From a virus, in the IMG/VR virus record IMGVR_UViG_3300024433_000078, positions 1 to 20,801 of that record: 20,801 bases of DNA; one strand, given 5' to 3'. The first letter of the stretch is position 1; the number at the start of each line of letters is the position of its first letter. Below are positions 13,377 through 20,801 of the stretch, piece after piece. The notes beneath the pieces are model-generated. The model was not told where the DNA came from. It searched no databases and saw only the letters and a program-made list of their open reading frames with translations. The translations under genes and the position numbers were made by a program.

Positions 13377-14293
13377 TGGCATCGGTCACAAAGCTCTGGG
13401 ATGCGACGGTAGGCTACCAGACGGGTCTGCATGGCCCGAAGCGAACAACCATGCCCTATCAAGTGACCGTCGATGCTGTCGATGACAATCCAATCGACGT
13501 TATGAAGCGGGAGGTTACCGGCGTACCTATCGGGACGCATCATCCGCACGATAACTCACTCGTTGTGGTCGATTACATCATCCAAGACCGGATGAACACG
13601 CTCAACTGGCGCGTCGATGCGATTTACACTACCCCGCTTCACTTTGGGGAGTTGCAGCCGCTCAACAATGGTTGGGCTCTTAGTTGGCAATCCACAACAG
13701 AGGCGTACCAACTCTATCATACGGTCGAGCAGAATCCGAAGCACCGGAAGATCATTGGGCTTCCCGAATACCGTCTCGCAAAGCCGAACGAACTTCTACA
13801 AGGCGGCGGTGAGCCGCAGTCCATTCTGTATACGACCCAGGATAGTTTCCAGCACAGGCTTGTGCGCACTGGGCGCTTTATCCCCGACCCCTTTGACCAA
13901 GCAGCGCCGCTAATCGGCTTTTCCTTGACTCGGCGTTTCCTGCAATTGAACGCGGACGCCGTGAGTGCGGCACATACCTATCTGCGCCGGGTTAATGTTG
14001 ATTTGTTTTTCTATGTGGCGGCTGACAGGTACACCGTGCGTTTCGACCATATCGCGGGCCACGCCGTTCCGAGCGATGCCCTGGGAACCGAAGGCGGATA
14101 CGAATGGGAACTGCGGCTTGATTTCACCCACAACCCTGATGGGTTCACGCCGATAAAGAAGTTCCACATGTGGATAGACGCCGACACTGGCGCGATGTCG
14201 TTCATTCTGGACTCTCGGGACAATCGCCTGGAGGAGGAGTTTGAGGTGTATAAGTTGGCGAGCATGAATCAATTGATGAGCAACTTCGGATGA
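13376..14293 (+). CDS. distal tail protein of unknown family
   Basis: The 305-residue protein follows the tape measure with TAATG coupling, where siphoviruses encode Dit/Tal-type tip proteins. I do not recognise the family. Visible features are GTHHPHDNSLVVVDYIIQD, a WALSWQSTTEAYQLYHTVEQ segment, and a C-terminal EGGYEWELRLDFTHNPDG followed by DADTGAMSFILDSRDNRLEE. The mixture of strands and aromatic residues without signal peptide or membrane helix suggests a soluble structural component. A baseplate or tail-tip role is inferred from position only. Confidence 0.6.
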   Translation: MASVTKLWDATVGYQTGLHGPKRTTMPYQVTVDAVDDNPIDVMKREVTGVPIGTHHPHDNSLVVVDYIIQDRMNTLNWRVDAIYTTPLHFGELQPLNNGWALSWQSTTEAYQLYHTVEQNPKHRKIIGLPEYRLAKPNELLQGGGEPQSILYTTQDSFQHRLVRTGRFIPDPFDQAAPLIGFSLTRRFLQLNADAVSAAHTYLRRVNVDLFFYVAADRYTVRFDHIAGHAVPSDALGTEGGYEWELRLDFTHNPDGFTPIKKFHMWIDADTGAMSFILDSRDNRLEEEFEVYKLASMNQLMSNFG

Positions 14294-15078
14294 TAGGTGC
14301 GCTACCACATTTTGAGTTGGGGATGTCTTGGAAGGATGTTAAGGCACGCGAGATGAATACGCTCGTTGCCGAAGTGCAGCGCCTACGAACGATCATCGGC
14401 GGCACGGGGGTCAATGTGAACTCCACGCCACAGGGCACGAGCATAACGGCAACGACGAAACCGCCAATCACCAAGCCAAGGGAATTGATTGTCTCGCTTA
14501 TCGAGGAGCCAACAGACGAATCACAGACATTGCTTGTCCGTCAAGTGCAATACGCATCCCTTCCACCCGCTGCGGGGGTGTATGAATGGGACGCCAATCA
14601 TTTTGAGGCTTACCCGGCCCAGGGCTTTGAGTGCCTGGACTATGGATCGTATTATTGTAACCCCACAACAGACGCGCCCGCTGGGGATGCCCTGTTTCTT
14701 CGTGCTGAACGCCGTCAGAATGTCTGGATGTTATATCCGCCGCCTGCTATGGCTGCAATTGCCAACGTCGTTGTTATCCGTGCCATCCCCGAAGGCGGCG
14801 AGTACGGTACGGTCTTGCAAGTACAGCGCGTTACTTTGACGGATGGAGGTCAATGGGCGGCGACAGGCGAGACGTTCGAGATGCCGACGTTCCCGTTGAT
14901 TCCGGCGATTGTTTATCGTCTGGCCATTCTGGCAGAAGGTGAGCCGCAGCAAATGGGCGACATCTTGCCGACGTGTTCGGTTGCCGGGGTGGAAGTGGTA
15001 GAACTATTTTTCCCGATGGTTCCTACTGTCGTGCGCAGTGATGAGCCGCATAGAGGATGTAGGCCGAGGGTATTATGA
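14290..15078 (+). CDS. distal tail/fibre-adaptor-like protein, unknown family
   Basis: The start is coupled to the previous gene by ATGATAG overlap. Residues 10-45 contain a helix MSWKDVKAREMNTLVAEVQR and then GGTGVNVNSTPQGTSITATT. That combination, a short helix that counts positions (MNTLVxEVxRL) followed by a GVxVxxxPxGTxI strand, occurs in phage collar, adaptor and fibre-base proteins. The remainder is mixed strand and loop, with cysteines in ECLDYGSYYCNPT and a proline-rich end. Length is 262 residues. It probably links the tail tip to the fibres; the specific role is unknown. Confidence 0.55.
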   Translation: MIGALPHFELGMSWKDVKAREMNTLVAEVQRLRTIIGGTGVNVNSTPQGTSITATTKPPITKPRELIVSLIEEPTDESQTLLVRQVQYASLPPAAGVYEWDANHFEAYPAQGFECLDYGSYYCNPTTDAPAGDALFLRAERRQNVWMLYPPPAMAAIANVVVIRAIPEGGEYGTVLQVQRVTLTDGGQWAATGETFEMPTFPLIPAIVYRLAILAEGEPQQMGDILPTCSVAGVEVVELFFPMVPTVVRSDEPHRGCRPRVL

Positions 15079-15566
15079 CTTGTCGCCGCAGTAAACTTTG
15101 GACTGAGGAGCATTACCCCGAAGATGGTTTTGCGTTCACGGCAGATATGCGGTCTGAGGCTGTGATGCTGCCGACCCACCGACCTCTGAATCACACAGAG
15201 GGGCTTGATGAGGTTGCACCGGGTGCTTATGAGTTTGGGTCGGCGCACATGGTGCGTGCCGTGCCGGAAACGGCTTATGAGCATCCTTGTCACCGGGCAT
15301 ACGGCATAATGGCACGGCGGCAGGACGGGTCGTATACAATGGTAATGTGCAGCACGGGAACCGCTAAAACTAGAGCCCCCATGTGGTCGGAAGGAAGGAT
15401 GTTTCGTCAAACGGAAGCCGATCTGATATTTCCTTCGTGGCAGGCAGATGTCCCGGATGAAGTTATGCCACGCGGGGCTTACGGGATGCTTGTGGAGCAT
15501 TTTCAGCCATTTCCAGTGGAAGCGGTTTATAGCGCCGATTATCTGCTGTGCAGGATATATGAGTAA
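15075..15566 (+). CDS. small distal-tail protein, unknown
   Basis: This 163-residue protein is coupled by ATGA to its upstream neighbour and by TAATG to the next. The N-terminus has CRRSKLWTEEHYPEDGFAFT, the middle HPCHRAYGIMARRQDG and the end FPVEAVYSADYLLCRIYE. No family is recognised. It has no signal peptide or membrane helix. Codon use and tight coupling say it is a real gene of the tail operon. It may act with the adjacent cysteine-rich protein. Confidence 0.55.
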   Translation: MTCRRSKLWTEEHYPEDGFAFTADMRSEAVMLPTHRPLNHTEGLDEVAPGAYEFGSAHMVRAVPETAYEHPCHRAYGIMARRQDGSYTMVMCSTGTAKTRAPMWSEGRMFRQTEADLIFPSWQADVPDEVMPRGAYGMLVEHFQPFPVEAVYSADYLLCRIYE

Positions 15567-17326
15567 TGGGATTTCTCGCTGATTGCCTTGGCTGTTACCG
15601 TCGCCCCGGCGGGTGCTATTGTACGGACATGGGCGGCGAGGATACGCACGGTCATGGCGAATCGGGCCACAATGGTAATTGCTTCACCCGCATAGATGAT
15701 AAGGCCCAGTACGGTGTCCTCGATATGCACGGTTGCGATGTCGGCTGCTGGCCTTGCTCGGACCAACCAGGCGATATCATGTATGGGACAGCACCCAAGC
15801 AGCAATACCACGCAGGGCGCGGGCGGCGTTTCCTCGCATCGAGTACCGCCGAGCAGATTGGTCCTACTGCAATATACCCCAGTACGGATGCCCGTGGGGT
15901 AGTGCACGACTTGCGCGCCGGGACACCGCGACTTGTACGTCAGATGACGCATTATCGGCGCGCCGCGTGTCATGACAACGGTACTGCTCTTATTACTGGT
16001 TCGAGGGAATGCCTCGGCGATGACGATGTTCCTTGCAGTTGTTGGCCTAACCCGGATACGGCTCCAGACCCGTCGACTGGCATGTGCGAGCCGCAGGGTA
16101 TTCCCGTTGGGAACCAAGTTGTAGGCTATTATCAGGAAGGTTTCTTTTTCGCAGGCGAATGGTCGCCGCGAATGGCCGAACGGACAATGCAATGCCGCCG
16201 ATTTTATGAAGGTGGCACAAAGGATGTTGAAGTATGGCATCCGCGAGACAATACCGTATTTCTGCGATCATCGGTTTATGGCGGTAGTAGTGGTAGCCGC
16301 AATGGTTGTGTTGTCGATTGGCTGGTAGCCGGTGGCGGTTTTGTCGAAAATTCGGTATGCAGCGGTTATGCTCATGGGTGGTGGACGCCAGGGCCAGCGG
16401 GAATGTGGATATGGCACGATGGACATGCCGGTGAGAAATACATCAGCAGCATGGCGCCTTCTGCCAGTGCGATATTCGAGACAGTTTACATCACCAACAA
16501 TACGGCGTCATTCCGGGTCGGCGATTCTCCGACAATTGATCCTCGGGTAACTGCGATTCAGAATCACGTGCTCGAAATGATCCGAACGCCCGGCATGTTC
16601 CAGGACGTTGAGTTTGACCGTCTTGACCACGAGTGCAAGCTAGGCCAGAACAATAGCGTGCTGGGGCGATATTCCCGTAGCTGGGAAAGCGATAATGACG
16701 AACCAGGGCCGACTGTTGCGACATTCGAGTGCAGCCGTCTGAAGTGGGGGATGGTTCCATTTATCGCCACGTTGTTCATCGCCAAAGTGTGGTTCGCTCT
16801 TGACCTGCAGTTATACCACCAAAATGATTTTGATACTGCTCATTCGAGATGGCGAGATTTTGTAGCTCCGCATTCTGTTCTCCGTATCCAGGCATGGCTG
16901 GGACTTCGCACTAGCATAGACGGACCTCCACCGCCCGACGATGCCTTGTACTACGCCGAGTACGATGGCGTTGCGGCACATTGGCCACGGATCATTACGG
17001 TTCCCCACCCACCTGATGGTTGGGCTATCCCGTCAGACGGGAATCCTATGCTCTTGGCCCAGGAACCGGGGCAGTATTTCGTTCCGCCTGCCTATGTCGA
17101 ATGGCGCGGCCAGCTTAATGATTTCTCTGCGCCCAATCTTGCGGGGCAAGGATTTCCGGCGGAAGTCGATGCTGGGCATGGTTTTGATGCCGATTTCCGA
17201 ACCTTAAAGACTGCTCTCGGCTCATGGAGCGTTCCAGGTGCGCCGAGCGATCTCGACGCGAACATGGGGGACCGTAATCAGATATGGGATGGAAACGTAG
17301 CATTTAGACTTGCGGATGTTGCATGA
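15566..17326 (+). CDS. large cysteine-rich distal tail protein, unknown family
   Basis: The 586-residue product has an unusual N-terminus with cysteines at 7, 10, 17, 19, 39, 57, 61 and 64 (CLGC, CYC, CDVGCWPC) and histidines at 28, 30 and 35. Further cysteines follow (RECLGDDDVPCSCWPN). The dense Cys/His pattern suggests metal binding or multiple disulfides. The middle part contains WTPGPAGMWIWHDGHAGEKY and many Gly/Trp. The C-terminal third has FAPHSVLRIQAWLG-like helices and a PDGWAIPSDGNP segment. Size and position match a receptor-binding or tail-tip protein. It has no export signal, so it would be made in the cytoplasm and assembled into the virion. I do not recognise the family. Confidence 0.55.
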   Translation: MGFLADCLGCYRRPGGCYCTDMGGEDTHGHGESGHNGNCFTRIDDKAQYGVLDMHGCDVGCWPCSDQPGDIMYGTAPKQQYHAGRGRRFLASSTAEQIGPTAIYPSTDARGVVHDLRAGTPRLVRQMTHYRRAACHDNGTALITGSRECLGDDDVPCSCWPNPDTAPDPSTGMCEPQGIPVGNQVVGYYQEGFFFAGEWSPRMAERTMQCRRFYEGGTKDVEVWHPRDNTVFLRSSVYGGSSGSRNGCVVDWLVAGGGFVENSVCSGYAHGWWTPGPAGMWIWHDGHAGEKYISSMAPSASAIFETVYITNNTASFRVGDSPTIDPRVTAIQNHVLEMIRTPGMFQDVEFDRLDHECKLGQNNSVLGRYSRSWESDNDEPGPTVATFECSRLKWGMVPFIATLFIAKVWFALDLQLYHQNDFDTAHSRWRDFVAPHSVLRIQAWLGLRTSIDGPPPPDDALYYAEYDGVAAHWPRIITVPHPPDGWAIPSDGNPMLLAQEPGQYFVPPAYVEWRGQLNDFSAPNLAGQGFPAEVDAGHGFDADFRTLKTALGSWSVPGAPSDLDANMGDRNQIWDGNVAFRLADVA

Positions 17327-17327
17327 A

Positions 17328-17900
17328 ATGACCACAGCGACCTACAAAACGTCCAGAAACGGCCCAGGATCGCACGGGCGCTTCGATGTGCCTACCGGGA
17401 CCCTGGATTTCGGCTACGGGGCTGATTCGCTGCCGGACATGCGTCTGCGGCTGATGTCGCAACGCATCATACCACCGGCCGAGCCACTGGAAAGCCGGGA
17501 ACCAGGTCAACCGGCGTTAAACCGTCGCTTTTATATGTACATGCGGACCTTTATCCAGCAGGCGACGATTCGCTCGGTTCTCGCGGCCCTCGTCAAGCTC
17601 CTGGTTCGTCGTCCTGTACTTTGGCTGCTCGATCACATATACTGGTTCGTCGTGACGGTAACAAGTCCGAGCGTCGGACCAGCCCAACTTCTAATCCGAA
17701 GGAGAATGTGTGATGAATGCAGCCAAAAGAAACTGGTCGGTCGGTATCATTATTGCGGGGCTTGCGGTTGCCCTCGCTGGGTGTTCGCAAGACTGGAGTT
17801 CTGTTTGCCAAAAGCAGGATTCAACTGTTCTCTTGGCTTACACCCCGGCTCGATCGCTATCCGAAAACGAAAAACGAACGGCGAGCCGGTACGGAGATAG
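17328..17900 (+). CDS. protein with C-terminal cysteine cluster (putative zinc-binding)
   Basis: The ATG at 17328 directly follows the stop of the cysteine-rich protein; upstream in-frame TTG 17310 or ATG 17316 are possible. The 190-residue product has a basic, proline-rich N-terminus and a hydrophobic stretch at about 80-112 (IRSVLAALVKLLVRRPVLWL onward) that may be a membrane segment or helical hairpin. The C-terminal cluster has C128, C131, C143, C146, C148, C159 and C167 (CDECSQ, then YCGACGCPRW, ending GFNCSLG). The CxxC...YCxxCGC...C arrangement is a pattern I associate with small zinc-binding phage domains. An alternative reading frame over the last 190 bases carries a lipoprotein-like signal. 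I favour this frame because the cysteine spacing is regular, but it is not certain. Confidence 0.55.
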   Translation: MTTATYKTSRNGPGSHGRFDVPTGTLDFGYGADSLPDMRLRLMSQRIIPPAEPLESREPGQPALNRRFYMYMRTFIQQATIRSVLAALVKLLVRRPVLWLLDHIYWFVVTVTSPSVGPAQLLIRRRMCDECSQKKLVGRYHYCGACGCPRWVFARLEFCLPKAGFNCSLGLHPGSIAIRKRKTNGEPVRR

Positions 17901-17904
17901 AGAC
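17713..17904 (+). other. overprinted lipoprotein-signal-like frame
   Basis: AAGGAG (17699-17704) lies 8 bases before ATG 17713, in frame with the following beta-rich gene but one frame off from the cysteine-cluster gene. It encodes a near-ideal lipoprotein signal: positive n-region MNAAKRNW, hydrophobic SVGIIIAGLAVA and lipobox LAGC (C24). The frame stays open for 64 codons and joins the gene at 17905. Possible explanations are a real alternative start, an embedded outer-membrane spanin-like relic, or chance. Confidence 0.3.
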
Positions 17905-18783
17905 ATGGCATTAAGCGCAGGCGATACGGTTGTTTGGTACGGTAGTACGGACACGGACTGGGAAGTGGTGACGAATTGGAGCCCGCAGGAAATACCGATT
18001 AACCAGGTGCATGTTGTGGTGTCAGCCTCTGCGGTCAATTCAATGCTGCTTAACCTCGACAGACAGGGGGATACTGCCGGTGCCGGGTTGGACCTGCGCA
18101 CGTTCCATATCGAAGGGGGTTGCACCGTCGATGTCGGGGCAAGTGGGGCGCCGCTTAAATGCACGGTACACAACACGCTTAAAGAGCCATCTATTGAACA
18201 CCATGGCGATGGAACATTTCATTATAGCGCTGAAACCGGGACCAGCTCGCCCGCCGATCTTACAGATTTCATCCTAGTCAATTCGCCGAATATGGATATA
18301 GCATTCCAGTTGACAGGTGATGTTGCGGTTGCTGGCCTTGTGGCCATATCCGGGCGTACCGTTGTCGGCTCAGCGTACACGGGCGTTATGGCCTACCTGT
18401 TTGTGCGGCATGGCCGTTACGGGGCCGTCGAACCTGTGGTAAGTGTAGAGGCACACGCTTCAGCAAGGATCGCGTATGTCTTCGCGCGGGCCGGGGTCAT
18501 AGACATAGCCCGCGAGGTCACCGCTATCGCCCTGAATGGTGGAGTTTACACGCAAGAGGCGGAATACATCTACCAAGCAGAGGTGTACGGCGGCGTATTC
18601 AACTTCAATTCCACAACGACGATGGATGTGCTACGCATGATGGGGGGCGTCTGCGATACGACAGGAAATGCATTGCCGAAAACAATCGCACAGTCGTTCA
18701 TCGCTCCCGAAGCGACCTTAGTCCGAAGCCCTCGGTTGACCATAGGGACCGAGTGGGACATCTTCGGCGATAATGTGGATTAG
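17905..18783 (+). CDS. beta-structured tail/fibre protein A
   Basis: The 292-residue product starts at ATG 17905, with GGAG (17893-17896) 8 bases upstream. I prefer this to the in-frame ATG 17713 because the N-terminus SAGDTVVWYGSTDTDWEVVTNWSP parallels the start of the next gene. The body is dominated by short strands with alternating hydrophobic residues (AVAGLVAISGRTVVGSAYTG; GGVYTQEAEYIYQAEVYGGV), typical of right-handed beta-helix or beta-prism fibre parts. No catalytic motif is seen. It probably forms part of the tail fibre or an appendage. Confidence 0.6.
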   Translation: MALSAGDTVVWYGSTDTDWEVVTNWSPQEIPINQVHVVVSASAVNSMLLNLDRQGDTAGAGLDLRTFHIEGGCTVDVGASGAPLKCTVHNTLKEPSIEHHGDGTFHYSAETGTSSPADLTDFILVNSPNMDIAFQLTGDVAVAGLVAISGRTVVGSAYTGVMAYLFVRHGRYGAVEPVVSVEAHASARIAYVFARAGVIDIAREVTAIALNGGVYTQEAEYIYQAEVYGGVFNFNSTTTMDVLRMMGGVCDTTGNALPKTIAQSFIAPEATLVRSPRLTIGTEWDIFGDNVD

Positions 18784-18794
18784 GAGTAAGCGAA

Positions 18795-19664
18795 ATGGCA
18801 GACACGAAAACATGGATTGGCGGGACGAGCACGGCATACGCTACGGCCGCCAACTGGGATACGGTGACTGTGCCCGCGACAGGTGATACGATCATCTATA
18901 ACCATCAGGCGCAGCAGGGGTGTTTGACCGGCTGCGATGCAGGTAGCGACGGGCACACGTATCCGAAAGTCATCGTCACGAGCGGCTATAAATACGGCCT
19001 CGCTGCCAATGGCGACCCGCTGGACCCGACGGCCATCACCAAGCTGTATTGGTCGAGCGCCTTCGCCGGTACGTCCTATCTTAAGGGCGATATCGACGAT
19101 GGTACGTTCGAGTCGCCGACCGGCGAGGCTGGCGTAGTCAGCATTGACGGCACGCTGAATCATATCGCCTTAAACGGCGGGAAGATGCACCTCACGACCA
19201 ATGCCGATCTCAATAGCGGCGACAAGCTACTCGTGATGACTGAATCGCGTGGCGTTCCATCGCGGTTGACCATTGACAGCGGGGTAACGCTGACCACTTC
19301 GCACATCGTTATGAACGGTGGTGAGATAGTAACGCTGGCGGCCCCCGTAACGCTCACCGTCAACGGCGGCCATGCCATTTTGAGAGGTACGGCAGCGGCA
19401 ACGCTGATTAACATTGACGGGGACGGCGTTGTTGACTGGGATAGCACCGGCACAATTGCGATGTTCCACGTGCGAGGCGATGGTTTACTTCGCTCGATTC
19501 AGTACACCCGTGCCAAGACGTTGACCGAAGGGCATATGTACGGCAACGGTCGGGTTGACCTGCGGGGTAAGGGCGGTCAATTGTTCACTCTGACGAATGG
19601 TATCTTTGTCCACGGTGCGAACAGCCCGCTGTTTGCCCCTGGCTCAGTGGTAGCAGTGTCCTAA
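18795..19664 (+). CDS. right-handed beta-helix-like tail/fibre protein B
   Basis: AGGAG (18782-18786) lies 8 bases before ATG 18795. The 289-residue protein begins KTWIGGTSTAYATAANWD and continues VPATGDTIIYN, an opening common in bacterial and phage beta-helix proteins. It then alternates short strands and turns (VVSIDGTLNHIALNGGKMHL; LTIDSGVTLTTSHIVMNGGE; VTLTVNGGHAILRG), a regular coil pattern of a parallel beta-helix. It shares its opening architecture with the preceding gene, so the two may be distant paralogues. Depolymerase activity cannot be judged, because no catalytic acid pair is recognisable by eye. Confidence 0.65.
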   Translation: MADTKTWIGGTSTAYATAANWDTVTVPATGDTIIYNHQAQQGCLTGCDAGSDGHTYPKVIVTSGYKYGLAANGDPLDPTAITKLYWSSAFAGTSYLKGDIDDGTFESPTGEAGVVSIDGTLNHIALNGGKMHLTTNADLNSGDKLLVMTESRGVPSRLTIDSGVTLTTSHIVMNGGEIVTLAAPVTLTVNGGHAILRGTAAATLINIDGDGVVDWDSTGTIAMFHVRGDGLLRSIQYTRAKTLTEGHMYGNGRVDLRGKGGQLFTLTNGIFVHGANSPLFAPGSVVAVS

Positions 19665-20065
19665 TGCCTCTTGCAGTACACGTACAACGCGACGGCGGCA
19701 CTGGCGACATGGGGGATGTCAATACCATCGGCGCGCAGGACGATAACGTCGGGCGCGTCGCTCGGTTCTTTCGGCCGGGGCGTTTTCACCTGTCCTGGGT
19801 TCGCGTGCATTTCAGCGGTTCGGGTTCCGGCACGGCGACGCTTACCCTGAAGCTCGATAGCGCGCACGGTACTCTGTGGGATGTGACGCTATGGACCTGG
19901 ACGGGTGCCGGGATAGGCTCGGCGGATGTGTTCTTTCGGATCCCGCAAGACGAATTGGAGCACTGGATATTTCAGCCCGGAGACGAACTCGTCTATGAGT
20001 GGACGAATCCGGACGCGGGCAACATCAACTGGGGCATTGAGACGGGATTGATTGATGCCGCGTAA
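19664..20065 (+). CDS. small beta-sandwich virion protein
   Basis: The 133-residue protein is coupled by TAATG to the beta-helix gene. It is strand-rich: FHLSWVRVHFSGSGSGTATL, LKLDSAHGTLWDVTLWTW, DVFFRIPQDELEHWIF and DELVYEWTNPDAGNINWGIE. The alternating strands and the GxxNWGIE ending suggest a compact jelly-roll or beta-sandwich used as a fibre tip or adaptor. No known family is recognised. It overlaps the next gene by 11 bases. Confidence 0.6.
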   Translation: MPLAVHVQRDGGTGDMGDVNTIGAQDDNVGRVARFFRPGRFHLSWVRVHFSGSGSGTATLTLKLDSAHGTLWDVTLWTWTGAGIGSADVFFRIPQDELEHWIFQPGDELVYEWTNPDAGNINWGIETGLIDAA

Positions 20066-20801
20066 CCGCAATTACGATGATGTGAGTGGTGCGCAGGCAG
20101 GGCCAACCGCCGCCCAGGCTGTAGGGTATAAGCCTGCGGTCTTGACTGACTGGGATAGCGACGTTGATCCTGGAAATGTCAATATCGCCCTTGACCAGCT
20201 TGCCGAGCGTATAGATGATAACGAGATACTTGTCGGGACAGCACTGCAAAACGTAGTCGAAGACGTTACACCTCAGCTTGGTAGCGACCTAGATGTCAAC
20301 GGCCATTCCATCATATCTGTGGCAAACGGCGACATCCCGATCACACCGGACGGATCGGGGGAGGTTATCCTGGATGGTGTGCCATGGCCTCTGAACGGTA
20401 CCGGCGTCACTACTCAATGGCTCTTATACGGCGGAGATGGTAAAGCCTATTGGACTAACTTCTCGGTACTCCTGGAACCTGATGGTGGTGTGGTTCCCGC
20501 CGATGATTGGGCAGTCATATACGATGTTAGTGCTTCAAGACACAGGAAGGTTCAAGTTGATGATCTAGTTGCGGCTTCCGCTCCAAAGGCACATAAGGAT
20601 TCCCACGATCCAGGTGGTAGCGACGGTCTCGATGTAGCTACACCGACGGACATTGGTACCGCTAATGCTGCGGGCTCAGCGGTGAGTTTCGTCCGAAGCG
20701 ATCACGTTCATGCAATCCCGGCAAAGTGGCGGACGCGGAGTTTCCTTATCGAGGTTCCCGCTCCTCCGGATGACGACGAGTTCATCGTGCATTGGTTTCC
20801 T
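20055..20801 (+). CDS. tail fibre protein, 5' part (truncated by window end)
   Basis: The frame from ATG 20055 stays open to the window end (249 codons). The N-terminus contains NVNIALDQLAERIDDNE and then VTPQLGSDLDVNGHSII, the classic phage fibre segment (PQLGGxLDxNGxxI). This is followed by VILDGVPWPLNGTG, then HKDSHDPGGSDGLD and SAVSFVRSDHVHA, tandem motifs typical of fibre shafts with His-containing turns. The gene should continue downstream to a receptor-binding tip. Start choice rests on overlap with the preceding gene. Confidence 0.75.
   Translation, partial: MPRNRNYDDVSGAQAGPTAAQAVGYKPAVLTDWDSDVDPGNVNIALDQLAERIDDNEILVGTALQNVVEDVTPQLGSDLDVNGHSIISVANGDIPITPDGSGEVILDGVPWPLNGTGVTTQWLLYGGDGKAYWTNFSVLLEPDGGVVPADDWAVIYDVSASRHRKVQVDDLVAASAPKAHKDSHDPGGSDGLDVATPTDIGTANAAGSAVSFVRSDHVHAIPAKWRTRSFLIEVPAPPDDDEFIVHWFP

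Noticed and set aside
15539-16240. 233-residue antisense open frame with a hydrophobic start
   Set aside because: It is opposite the coupled start of the cysteine-rich tail gene; no supporting signals.

Overview
The window carries the structural (virion) half of a tailed dsDNA bacteriophage or prophage. Every gene I can support is on the + strand. The genes run in the canonical order: small terminase, large terminase, portal, protease/scaffold, decoration protein, major head, connectors, tail tube, tail chaperones, tape measure, distal tail, fibres. The head genes are Mu-like (DUF935/gp29 portal, protein I protease with a nested Z-type scaffold, DUF2190, gpT-like head protein, DUF1320/gp36). 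The tail genes (HK97 gp10-like protein, small beta-rich tube proteins, a chaperone with an apparent -1 frameshift, tape measure) point to a long non-contractile siphovirus tail. There is no sheath gene, integrase, replication gene, lysis gene or tRNA in view. The host cannot be fixed from sequence. The GC-rich coding and the style of the distal-tail genes recall environmental, possibly planctomycete-associated phages, but that is only an impression.

Layout. 1-96 is the 3' end of an unknown gene. 97-663 holds a promoter, a 65-aa zinc-ribbon gene, a strong intrinsic terminator and a dyad. 664-1197 is terS. 1198-2278 is a 1.08-kb stretch without a credible gene; most of it (about 1528-2199) is an array of 24 diverged 28-bp units with very strict phasing. 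terL starts at about 2279. 3687-8426 is the head block. 8470-10051 holds an AT-hook protein, the connector, the tail terminator and the gp10-like gene. 10064-11363 has two paralogous tail-tube-like genes and one further structural gene. 11373-11965 is the tail chaperone pair. 11955-13376 is the tape measure. 13376-17900 is a run of unrecognised distal-tail genes, two of them cysteine-rich. 17905-20801 is beta-structured tail/fibre genes, the last one cut by the window end.

Many junctions are TAATG or ATGA overlaps (9226, 10875, 13376, 14290, 15075, 15566, 19664), so the module looks translationally coupled and probably expressed as one late operon.

The most unusual object is the 28-bp-period array between terS and terL. 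It is not a CRISPR array, since it has no identical repeats and no spacers. It is probably not coding either, because 28 is not a multiple of 3 and several frames stay open simply because the unit lacks stops. Its location suggests a packaging-initiation (pac/cos-like) region or another multi-site nucleoprotein platform. Other points worth a look are the tail-chaperone frameshift, the nested scaffold start, a DUF2190-lectin-like fusion, a cysteine-rich distal tail protein, and a textbook lipoprotein signal sequence overprinted on another gene at 17713.
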